From Streptomyces sp. TRM64462 (GTDB taxonomy: Bacteria > Actinomycetota > Actinomycetes > Streptomycetales > Streptomycetaceae), in assembly GCF_013362995.1 (NCBI RefSeq), contig NZ_JABWDV010000420.1:1-64000 (forward strand): a DNA stretch of 64,000 nt. The letters are read 5' to 3'. The notes beneath the pieces were generated by a model, which made no database searches, had not been told where the DNA came from, and saw only the letters and a list, made by a program, of their open reading frames with translations. The number at the start of each line of letters is the position of its first letter. The first letter of the stretch is position 1. Both the position numbers and the translations under genes were made by a program. This document shows, piece by piece, positions 7,064-14,041 of the stretch.

Positions 7064-8224
7064 TCAGGCGGTGAGCCAGTCGTACAGGCGGCGCTCGCAG
7101 TGCGTGATCCGGTCGACGGCCACGTGCTCGTCGCGCTTGTGCGCGAAGATCGGGTTGCCGGGGCCGTAGTTGACCGCGGGCACACCGAGGGCGCTGAAGC
7201 GGGACACGTCGGTCCAGCCGAACTTGGGCTGGGCTGTGCCGCCGACCGCCTCCATGAACGCCGCGGCGGCCGGGTGCGAGAGGCCGGGCAGGGCGCCGCC
7301 GGTGTGGTCGTCGACCACGAACTCGTCCACGCCGCAGTCGGCGAAGACCTCCCGTACGTGCTTCTCGGCCTCCTCCATGGTGCGGTCGGGGGCGTAGCGG
7401 AAGTTGACGACGACGGTGCAGTCGTCGGGGATGACGTTGGTGGCGACGCCGCCCTGGATGCCGACCGCGTTGAGGCCCTCGTGGTACTCCAGGCCGTCGA
7501 TCACCGGGCGGCGCGGCTCGTACGAGGCGAGGCGGGCGAGGACCGGGGCCGCGGCGTGGATGGCGTTGGAGCCCATCCAGGAGCGGGCGGAGTGGGCACG
7601 CTCGCCGGACATCTTGAGGTGGACGCGCAGGGTGCCCTGGCAGCCGCCCTCGACCTGGCCGTCCGACGGCTCCAGGAGCACGGCGAAGTCGCCTTCGAGC
7701 CACGCAGGGTGGTTGGCGGCCACATGCCCGAGGCCGTTGAGGTGTCCGGCGACCTCTTCGTTGTCGTAGAACACGAAGGTGAGGTCGCGGTTGGGCGCCG
7801 GGACCGTGGCGGCGATACGGAGCTGGACGGCGACGCCGGACTTCATGTCGGAGGTGCCGCAGCCCCACAGGATGCCGTTCTCGTCGAGGCGGGACGGCAC
7901 GTTGTCGGCGATGGGCACGGTGTCGATGTGCCCGGCCAGGACGACCCGCTCGGCGCGGCCGAGCCGTGTGCGGGCGACGACGTTGTTGCCGTACCGGTCG
8001 ACGGTGAGGTGCGGGAGGGTCCGCAGGGCCTGCTCGATCGCGTCGGCCAGGGGCTTCTCGGTGCCGCTGACGGACGGGAAGTCGACCAGCGCGGCCGTCA
8101 GCGCGGGGCCGTCCTGCGTGAGGTCGAGCGCCGCGTACGGGGCCGCGTGCGGGGCGGTCTGCGGGGCGGTCCGCGAGGTGTCCGGGGTCGCGTCGGGGGT
8201 GGCGTCGGTCGTGGCGTCAGGCAT
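7064..8224 (-). CDS. dapE: Succinyl-diaminopimelate desuccinylase
   Basis: 386-residue M20 metallopeptidase-fold enzyme that hydrolyses N-succinyl-LL-2,6-diaminopimelate in lysine and peptidoglycan precursor synthesis. The metal-binding and catalytic signatures are VVLAGHIDTVP (His and catalytic Asp), WGCGTSDMKSG (bridging Asp) and FVFYDNEEVAG (catalytic Glu pair). The dimerisation domain begins near GERAHSARSWMGSNAIH. A Thr/Pro/Ala-rich leader of about 30 residues precedes the domain, so a shorter start is possible. dapC, another gene of the pathway, is about 2.3 kb to the right. Confidence 0.93.
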   Translation of the reverse strand: MPDATTDATPDATPDTSRTAPQTAPHAAPYAALDLTQDGPALTAALVDFPSVSGTEKPLADAIEQALRTLPHLTVDRYGNNVVARTRLGRAERVVLAGHIDTVPIADNVPSRLDENGILWGCGTSDMKSGVAVQLRIAATVPAPNRDLTFVFYDNEEVAGHLNGLGHVAANHPAWLEGDFAVLLEPSDGQVEGGCQGTLRVHLKMSGERAHSARSWMGSNAIHAAAPVLARLASYEPRRPVIDGLEYHEGLNAVGIQGGVATNVIPDDCTVVVNFRYAPDRTMEEAEKHVREVFADCGVDEFVVDDHTGGALPGLSHPAAAAFMEAVGGTAQPKFGWTDVSRFSALGVPAVNYGPGNPIFAHKRDEHVAVDRITHCERRLYDWLTA

Positions 8225-8261
8225 GTGCCGAGCCTATCCCGGCCCCTTGTACGGTGGGCCC

Positions 8262-9353
8262 GTGTCCAAGTCCGACGCTTCGAACGCCAGATCCCCCCGC
8301 TCGCCGCGCCGTTACGCCCGTCGTGTCCGGGTCGCGGCCGGATTCGCCGTTCTGCTGTCCGTCGTCGGATATGTGGCGGTCCGGTACGAGACGGGTGGCC
8401 GGGGTGCGCCGGGGTGCACGGTGGGCAGCGGCGGCCACACGTACCACCTCACGCCGGAGCAGGCGGGGAACGCGGCGACGATCTCCGCGGTCGGCACGTC
8501 CAAGGGCATGCCGGAGCGGGCGGTGACGATCGCGCTGGCGACCGCCCTGCAGGAGTCTGCGCTGCGCAACATCGAGTACGGCGACCGGGATTCGCTGGGC
8601 CTGTTCCAGCAGCGCCCGTCGCAGGGGTGGGGTACGGAGCGGCAGATCATGGACCCCGTGTACTCGGCGGGCGCGTTCTACGACCACCTCGCGAAGGTGC
8701 CGGGGTACTCGCGGCTGCCGCTCACCGTGGCCGCGCAGCGCGTGCAGCGGAGCGGGTTCCCGCAGGCGTACGCGAAGCACGAGCCGGACGCGGCGCTGCT
8801 GGCCGCCGCGCTGACCGGGCGGGCGCCGGCGTCCCTGACGTGCACGACCCTGCTGGGCTCGAAGACCGGGGACGTGACGCAGGTGCGGAAGGCCCTGGCG
8901 CGCTCGTTCGGCACGGGCGTCCTGGGCGCGGACGGCGCCGAGGGTACGGATGGTACGGACGGGGCCGTGGAGGACGGCAAGGGCTCGGCCGGCGGCGGCA
9001 GCGGTACGGGCGGTACAGGCGGTACCGGCGGTACGGAGAGCGGCTCACCCGCCCCGGACGGCTCGTCCGCCCCCCGCGCCGCCGACGTCGTCACCGTCCC
9101 GGTCCCCGCGCCGGTCGGTTCGTCGGGCCCCGAGGGCGCGGTGGGCGACACGGACGACGACGGGCGCGGTTCGCGGCGCGGCTGGGAGGTCGCGCAGTGG
9201 GCGGTGGCCCAGGCGGAGACGCTGCGGCTCACGGAGGTCGCGTACGCGGGGCGGGTATGGAGCGCCAGGCTGCCGGCGCTGGGCTGGCGCGAGGTGCCGT
9301 CCGGCGAGGAGCCGGCGGGCACCACGGACGTCGTCATCCGCGTCGCGCGCTAG
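8262..9353 (+). CDS. Secreted or membrane-anchored lysozyme-like-fold protein
   Basis: 363 residues from the GTG at 8262; the frame is open upstream, but that part overlaps dapE. It has an Arg-rich N-terminus, one membrane segment (AAGFAVLLSVVGYVAVRY), then a domain of about 130 residues containing MPERAVTIALATALQESALR and DSLGLFQQRPSQGWGT, with a conserved Glu in LQESALR. This pattern occurs in actinobacterial cell-wall proteins with a transglycosylase-like helical fold. The second half is a Gly/Thr/Ser/Pro linker (TGGTGGTGG runs) and a C-terminal region around VAYAGRVWSARLPALGWRE. It is divergent from dapE with 37 bases between starts. Enzymatic activity is not established. Confidence 0.7.
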   Translation: MSKSDASNARSPRSPRRYARRVRVAAGFAVLLSVVGYVAVRYETGGRGAPGCTVGSGGHTYHLTPEQAGNAATISAVGTSKGMPERAVTIALATALQESALRNIEYGDRDSLGLFQQRPSQGWGTERQIMDPVYSAGAFYDHLAKVPGYSRLPLTVAAQRVQRSGFPQAYAKHEPDAALLAAALTGRAPASLTCTTLLGSKTGDVTQVRKALARSFGTGVLGADGAEGTDGTDGAVEDGKGSAGGGSGTGGTGGTGGTESGSPAPDGSSAPRAADVVTVPVPAPVGSSGPEGAVGDTDDDGRGSRRGWEVAQWAVAQAETLRLTEVAYAGRVWSARLPALGWREVPSGEEPAGTTDVVIRVAR

Positions 9354-9748
9354 GTCGCGTCCGCCGGCGGCGCGCACACCATCACCGCATCGTAGTCGAC
9401 TCTGATCACAGAGTAATCACGGCGCACTCGCACACCATTCGCGCATCCGTACCGGAATTCACCGATCCGAGGCACGTCACCCCCGCCCGGCACCCCTTGG
9501 ACCGACCAGGTCCAGCCACTCCCCCGCATCGCCCGTTTCCCTTGCGACGGCGGCGGAGTGACGGTTCTTCACGACTCCGGAAAGCCGTTTGTTTGCCCGG
9601 ATTTGGGTGGAGCGGATCATGGGTCGCATTGCCAACTCTTTACCTCGGCTCACCGCAACCTTCCCCGCCCTCCGACCGGTTGTCACAGCGTCCGATCGTC
9701 GGACAGGCATCACAGCCCACACGATCTCTTCCCCGTCGAAGGAGCATC
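9354..9748. other. 395-base intergenic region with a 16-bp perfect palindrome
   Basis: No coding sequence is supported here. The notable element is ACTCTGATCACAGAGT at 9399-9414, a perfect 16-bp palindrome followed by GTAATCACGG. The region is the presumed promoter and leader of the exported protein at 9749. No clear -10/-35 pair could be assigned. Confidence 0.5.
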
Positions 9749-10282
9749 ATGACCCTCCCCCTGACCCGCCGGATCGCCAGTGCCGCGCTGCTGACCGCAG
9801 CGGGAGCGGCCTCCGTGGTCGGTGCGGCCGGCTCCGCGAGCGCCGTGGACCTTCCCCAGAACACCGACCTGGCCGGTGGCCTGAGCGCCCTCGACACGGG
9901 CGCGGTGACCGACAAGGTCGGCGGCGCCGCGGAGACCGCCACCGACGCGGTGGGTGACGCGGGCAGCACGGCGGCCAAGAAGACCGTCCCGTCGGCGGCC
10001 AAGACCGCCGACAAGACCGCCAAGAAGACGACGCCGGTCGCGAAGAAGGCCGCGCACGACGTCACCAGGAGCGGCGGCGAGGTCGTCGGCGACGCGGCCG
10101 GTGCCGCCCAGGACACGGCGGGCGACACGGCCCAGGGCGGACTGCCGGGCGGCGACCTCGCGGGCGGCCTGCCGGGCGGCGGGCTCCCGGGTGGCGGCCT
10201 CGCGGGCGGCCTCCCCGGCGGCGGCCTCGGTGGCGGCCTGCCGGGCGGCGGCCTGATCGGCGGCATGCCGATCGGCGGCTGA
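9749..10282 (+). CDS. Exported Lys/Ala- and Gly-rich small protein
   Basis: 177 residues from the ATG at 9749 after GAAGGAGCATC. It has a clear Sec signal peptide (ASAALLTAAGAASVVGAAG, likely cleavage after GSASA). The mature part starts with VDLPQNTDLAGGLSALD. A central segment is rich in Lys, Ala and Thr with heptad-like spacing (KKTVPSAAKTADKTAKKTT), and the C-terminal 45 residues are repeats of GGLPGG/GGGLPGG. I do not recognise an enzymatic domain. Similar proteins in streptomycetes are labelled only as secreted proteins. It ends 17 bases before a strong hairpin, so it is monocistronic. Confidence 0.75.
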   Translation: MTLPLTRRIASAALLTAAGAASVVGAAGSASAVDLPQNTDLAGGLSALDTGAVTDKVGGAAETATDAVGDAGSTAAKKTVPSAAKTADKTAKKTTPVAKKAAHDVTRSGGEVVGDAAGAAQDTAGDTAQGGLPGGDLAGGLPGGGLPGGGLAGGLPGGGLGGGLPGGGLIGGMPIGG

Positions 10283-10298
10283 CGAGCAGCAGCACAGC

Positions 10299-10335
10299 GG
10301 AAGGGCCCGGGGAGCACCACTCCCCGGGCCCTTCC
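10299..10335 (+). terminator. Strong intrinsic-type hairpin
   Basis: GGAAGGGCCCGGGGAG at 10299-10314 pairs with its near-complete complement ending at 10335, with a loop of about five bases. It follows the exported protein stop at 10282. Confidence 0.8.
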
Positions 10336-10365
10336 GCGTGCGTGCCGCCGCGGGCGGCGTGCTAG

Positions 10366-10551
10366 GTCGTGTCCGGCGGATCATGCCTGGGCCGCGTGGT
10401 CTGGCACGCACTCCCCCAAGCTCTCGGCTTCGCTCGAGCAGGGGAGACCCCAACCACTCCCTCCTCCGCCTTGCAGCCGCACGCACCAGACCCCGCTCAC
10501 CAACCGCCGAGGCGAGGCCCCGCGATGCCGCCATGATCCGCCGGACACTCC
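10366..10551. mobile_element. Small non-autonomous element (MITE-like) with CTAG target duplication
   Basis: A 186-bp noncoding element flanked by CTAG on both sides (10362-10365 and 10552-10555). The left end GTCGTGTCCGGCGGATCATG and the right end, read inward, GGAGTGTCCGGCGGATCATG form 20-bp terminal inverted repeats with two or three differences. CTAG target duplication and this type of end are typical of IS5-group elements, which would supply transposase in trans. No transposase gene is inside. The interior contains a copy (10412-10452) of the repeat also found at 5998-6040. The right CTAG supplies the TAG stop of dapC. Confidence 0.75.
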
Positions 10552-11646
10552 CTAGCCCAGGCGCTTCGCCGCCGCCGCGACCCGCTCGTCCGTCGCCGTG
10601 AACGCGACCCGTACGAACCGCTCCCCCGCCGTCCCGTAGAAGTCGCCGGGCGCCACCAGGACGCCCAGCTCCGCCAGGTACCCGACCGTGTCCCAGCAGG
10701 GCTCGTCGCGCGTGGCCCACAGGTAGAGGCTGGCCTCGCTGTGCTCGATGCGGAAGCCGTGCGCCACCAGGGCGGCCCGCAGCCGCGCTCGCCGCGCCGC
10801 GTACCGCTCGCGCTGCTCCCGCACATGCGCGTCGTCGCCCAGCGCGGCGACCGTCGCGGCCTGCACGGGCGCGGGCGTCATCATGCCGCCGTGCTTGCGG
10901 ATCTGGAGCAGCTCGCCGAGCACGGCCGCGTCGCCCGCGAGGAACGCGGCGCGGTAGCCGGCCAGGTTGGAGCGCTTGGACAGGGAGTGGACGGCGACGA
11001 TCCCCTCGTACGAGCCGCCGCACACGTCCGGGTGCAGTACGGAGACGGGGTCGGCCTCCCAGCCGAGCTCCAGGTAGCACTCGTCGCTGAAGACCAGCAC
11101 GCCGTGCTCGCGCGCCCAGGCGACGGTCCGGGTCAGCTCGTCCTTCGCGAGGACCTTGCCGGTCGGGTTGGACGGCGAGTTCAGCCACAGCAGCTTCAGC
11201 CCGGCCGGGTCCAGCTCCGTCGGGTCGTCGTAGACGACGGGCGTGGCCTGGGCGAGGCGGGCGCCGACCTCGTACGTCGGGTAGGCGAGGCGCGGGTAGG
11301 CGACCTTGTCGCCGGGGCCGAGGCCGAGCTGCGTCGGCAGCCAGGCCACCAGCTCCTTGGAGCCGACCACCGGCAGGACGTTGGTGTGCGCGACACCCCG
11401 CGCGCCGAGCCGCCGCTCGCACCAGCCGGTGAGCGCGTCGCGCAGCGCGGCCGTGCCCCAGACCGTGGGGTAGCCGGGCGAGTCCGCCGCGTCGACGAGG
11501 GCCCGCCGGATCAGCTCGGGGACCGGGTCCACCGGGGTGCCGACCGACAGGTCGACGATGCCGTCGGGGTGTGCGGCGGCCGTCTTCTTGTACGGCTCCA
11601 GCTTGTCCCAGGGGAAGACGGGGAGACGGGACGAGACTCCGGACAC
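10552..11646 (-). CDS. dapC: Succinyldiaminopimelate transaminase
   Basis: 364-residue fold-type I PLP aminotransferase of lysine/diaminopimelate synthesis. Recognisable features are the N-terminal FPWDKLEPYKKTA, the substrate-binding LLWLNSPSNPTGKVL, the aspartate-containing GVLVFSDECYLELGW and the PLP lysine in VHSLSKRSNLAGYRAAF. The C-terminal region has FVRVAFTATDERVAAAAKRLG. The stop codon TAG lies in the CTAG duplicated by the adjacent MITE-like element, so the insertion happened exactly at the end of the gene without changing its product. It is downstream of fdxA, as is common in actinobacteria, with a hairpin between them. Confidence 0.92.
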   Translation of the reverse strand: MSGVSSRLPVFPWDKLEPYKKTAAAHPDGIVDLSVGTPVDPVPELIRRALVDAADSPGYPTVWGTAALRDALTGWCERRLGARGVAHTNVLPVVGSKELVAWLPTQLGLGPGDKVAYPRLAYPTYEVGARLAQATPVVYDDPTELDPAGLKLLWLNSPSNPTGKVLAKDELTRTVAWAREHGVLVFSDECYLELGWEADPVSVLHPDVCGGSYEGIVAVHSLSKRSNLAGYRAAFLAGDAAVLGELLQIRKHGGMMTPAPVQAATVAALGDDAHVREQRERYAARRARLRAALVAHGFRIEHSEASLYLWATRDEPCWDTVGYLAELGVLVAPGDFYGTAGERFVRVAFTATDERVAAAAKRLG

Positions 11647-11698
11647 GGTGCGGTGCTCACTTTCTCGTGCGTGCCGCGGGCTGCGGCAGAAACGCGGC

Positions 11699-11730
11699 GG
11701 TCCCGTACAGCGGAAGAACCGTACGGGACC
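11699..11730 (-). terminator. Hairpin downstream of fdxA
   Basis: GGTCCCGTAC at 11699-11708 pairs with GTACGGGACC at 11721-11730, with a 12-base loop. It lies between fdxA and dapC, so dapC may need its own promoter or depend on readthrough. Confidence 0.65.
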
Positions 11731-11754
11731 GACGACAACAGATAAGCGATCAGA

Positions 11755-12075
11755 TCAGCCGTTCTGCGGCGGCAGGGCGGCGATGAAGGGGTGGTCGCGC
11801 TCGATCAGACCGAGCTTGGAGGCACCACCGGGCGAGCCGAGCTCGTCGAAGAACTCGACGTTCGCCTTGTAGTAGTCCTTCCACTCCTCCGGAGTGTCGT
11901 CCTCATAGAAGATCGCCTCGACCGGGCAGACCGGTTCGCAGGCCCCGCAGTCGACGCATTCGTCCGGGTGGATGTACAAGGACCGCTGGCCCTCGTAGAT
12001 GCAGTCGACGGGGCACTCCTCGATGCACGCCTTGTCCTTCACGTCGACACAAGGCTGCGCGATGACGTAGGTCAC
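11755..12075 (-). CDS. fdxA: Seven-iron ferredoxin
   Basis: 106-residue ferredoxin from the GTG at 12075. Cysteines at about 9, 17, 21 and 25 (PCVDVKDKACIEECPVDC) and at 40, 43, 46 and 50 (ECVDCGACEPVCP) match the [3Fe-4S]/[4Fe-4S] FdxA pattern. The C-terminal extension (DDTPEEWKDYYKANVEFFDELGSPGG) is typical. It is a soluble electron carrier. It is divergent from the GNAT gene, with a shared promoter region of about 115 bases, and is followed by dapC after a hairpin, the same order as fdxC-dapC in mycobacteria. Confidence 0.95.
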   Translation of the reverse strand: MTYVIAQPCVDVKDKACIEECPVDCIYEGQRSLYIHPDECVDCGACEPVCPVEAIFYEDDTPEEWKDYYKANVEFFDELGSPGGASKLGLIERDHPFIAALPPQNG

Positions 12076-12190
12076 GCTGTCGTTCCTCCTTGGTAGGGCT
12101 GTGCTCTGCGCGGGAGCGCGGCGTCGTCGATGCCCGCACCTAGTATCTCCGTTCTTGGAGACGATCCGAACAGGAGGGGCGGACAGAGCT

Positions 12191-13195
12191 GTGGAGTTCA
12201 CTGCTGGCGGACGCCTGGAGGTCCAGATCACCCCGTCTGACGTGGGGAAACGCGTATCTGTCCGCCGGGTGGGCGACCCCGGCTCCGGCGCGGGGTCGTT
12301 CACGGACACGGTCGGCGTTCTCACATCATGGGACAAGGGTGTGCTGCTGATCACACGAAGGACCGGTGAGACCGTCCGTATCGCGGAATCGTCGCTGGTC
12401 GCGGGCAAGGTCGTGCCGTCCGCGCCGGCGCGCCGGCGGGGTCCGGCGGCGGGGTTCGATGAGCTGGCGCGGGTCCAGGCGCGGGCGTGGCAGCCGCTGG
12501 AGAGCGAACCACTCGGAGAGTGGACACTGCGCGCGGCGCGCGGGTTCACCCGGCGGGCGAACTCGGTGCTCGCCGTCGGCGACCCGGGTCTGCCGCTGGA
12601 CGACGCGCTCGCCCGGGTCCGCGCCTGGTACGGGGCCCGGGGCCTGCCCGCGTACGTCCAGGCGTCGACCGGGGCCGAGGGCACGCAGGAGCGGCTGTGC
12701 GCGGCGCTGGAGCAGCGCGGGTGGGTGCGCGAGGTGACGACGGAGGTACGGATCGCGGGGCTCGCGCCGGTCGCGGACCAGGCGGTGGGGGCCGACGACC
12801 TGGCGTCCGTGACGCTGGCCCGGGTGCCGGACGAGGCGTGGCTGCGGCGTTACCAGCGCGTGGGCGAGCCCGGCCCGCATGTGCGCGCGGTACTGACAGC
12901 CGGGCCTTCGGTGTGGTTCGCCTCCATAGCGGGCGAGGGGGACGTGCCGGCCGCGATCGGGCGGTGTGTGGTGGACGGACGCTGGGCCGGGTTCATGGCG
13001 GTGGAGGTCGACCCGGCGTACCGGCGGCGGGGGCTGGCGAAGGCGGTGATGGTGGCGCTGGCGGCGCGGGCGCTGGAGGAGGGCGCGTCGGCGGCCTGGC
13101 TCCAGGTGGAGTCGGACAATGACGCGGCGCGGGCGCTGTACGACGGGATGGGCTTCGCGGTCCATCACCGCTACCACCACTTCCGGGCCGTGTGA
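12191..13195 (+). CDS. GNAT family N-acetyltransferase
   Basis: 334 residues from the GTG at 12191; AGGAGGGG lies about 14 bases upstream. The N-terminal 80 residues form a small beta-rich domain (VQITPSDVGKRVSVRRV, then TSWDKGVLLITRR). The C-terminal 100 residues hold the GNAT acetyl-CoA-binding core: GFMAVEVDPAYRRRGLAKAVM, with the R-R-x-G-L/A loop, then LQVESDNDAARALYDGMGF. The acceptor substrate is unknown. It is conserved divergent from fdxA in streptomycetes and probably co-transcribed with the transglutaminase-like gene six bases downstream. Confidence 0.85.
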   Translation: MEFTAGGRLEVQITPSDVGKRVSVRRVGDPGSGAGSFTDTVGVLTSWDKGVLLITRRTGETVRIAESSLVAGKVVPSAPARRRGPAAGFDELARVQARAWQPLESEPLGEWTLRAARGFTRRANSVLAVGDPGLPLDDALARVRAWYGARGLPAYVQASTGAEGTQERLCAALEQRGWVREVTTEVRIAGLAPVADQAVGADDLASVTLARVPDEAWLRRYQRVGEPGPHVRAVLTAGPSVWFASIAGEGDVPAAIGRCVVDGRWAGFMAVEVDPAYRRRGLAKAVMVALAARALEEGASAAWLQVESDNDAARALYDGMGFAVHHRYHHFRAV

Positions 13196-13201
13196 GCGGG
13201 G

Positions 13202-14041
13202 GTGAGCGGGTACGTGACGCGTATGCACGAGTGGCGCCGGAGGTTCGCCGACGAGGCCCGCGAGGAACGGCCCGACCTCGCGGAGCTGTGCCTGCTGATC
13301 GGCGCGGTGGCGGAGCCGGACCTCGGGCAGGCCGGGATGGACGCGGCCGAGGCCGAGCTGGACCGGCTGGCCGGGCTCCTGCCGTACGGGCCGAAGGACC
13401 CGCGCGCGTGGGCAGCCGCGCTGGAGCGGCTGCTCGGCGGGCGGTACGGGTTCCACGGGACGCCCGCGGACTACCGGCGGCTTGAGTCGTCGCTGCTGCA
13501 CCAGGTGCTGCGGCGGCGCCGGGGGCTGCCGATCATGCTGTCGGTGGTGTGGACGGAGGTCGCGCGGCGGGCGGGGGCGCCGGTGTACGGCGTGGCGCTG
13601 CCGGGCCACTTCGTGGTCGGGTTCGGGGAGCCGGACGATCAGGTGCTGGCGGATCCGTTCGACGGGGGCCGGCTGCTGACGGGGGCGGACGCGGAGCTGC
13701 TGGTGGCCGGGGCGACCGGGGAGCGGTTGCGGCCGTCGATGCTGCTGCCGGCGGATCCGCTGGAGATCGTGCTACGGGTGCTGAACAACATCCGGGCGTG
13801 GGCGGCGGCGCGGCCCGAGCAGTCGGATGTGGCGCTGTGGGCGCTGGACCTGTCGCTGCTGCTGCCTTCGCATCCGGCGCGGTTGCGGTATGAGCGGGCG
13901 GAGTTGCTGGTGCGGCGGGGGGAGTTCGTGGTGGGGGCGGCGGAGATGGAGGCTTATGCGGAGGTGGTGGAGGCGGTGGAGCCCGCCGCGGCGGAGGCGG
14001 TCCGGGGACGGGCTCGGGCGGCGCGGGCGCGGCTGAACTAA
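13202..14041 (+). CDS. Transglutaminase-like superfamily protein (SirB1 type)
   Basis: 279 residues from the GTG at 13202; GTG at 13214 and ATG at 13223 are alternatives. The region LPIMLSVVWTEVARRAGAPVYGVALPGHFVVGF matches the SirB1/Transglut_core2 family, with the conserved His in LPGHFVVG. The canonical cysteine position is occupied by other residues, so protease or transferase activity is doubtful. A tetratricopeptide-like helical C-terminus follows. Its stop codon overlaps that of the convergent GH43 gene, with no room for a terminator. Confidence 0.8.
   Translation: MSGYVTRMHEWRRRFADEAREERPDLAELCLLIGAVAEPDLGQAGMDAAEAELDRLAGLLPYGPKDPRAWAAALERLLGGRYGFHGTPADYRRLESSLLHQVLRRRRGLPIMLSVVWTEVARRAGAPVYGVALPGHFVVGFGEPDDQVLADPFDGGRLLTGADAELLVAGATGERLRPSMLLPADPLEIVLRVLNNIRAWAAARPEQSDVALWALDLSLLLPSHPARLRYERAELLVRRGEFVVGAAEMEAYAEVVEAVEPAAAEAVRGRARAARARLN

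Noticed and set aside
7031..10282. A 1083-codon open frame on the plus strand
   Set aside because: It crosses dapE on the opposite strand and the gene at 8262; only its last 178 codons (from 9749) have a start site and signal peptide. The rest is a high-GC shadow frame.
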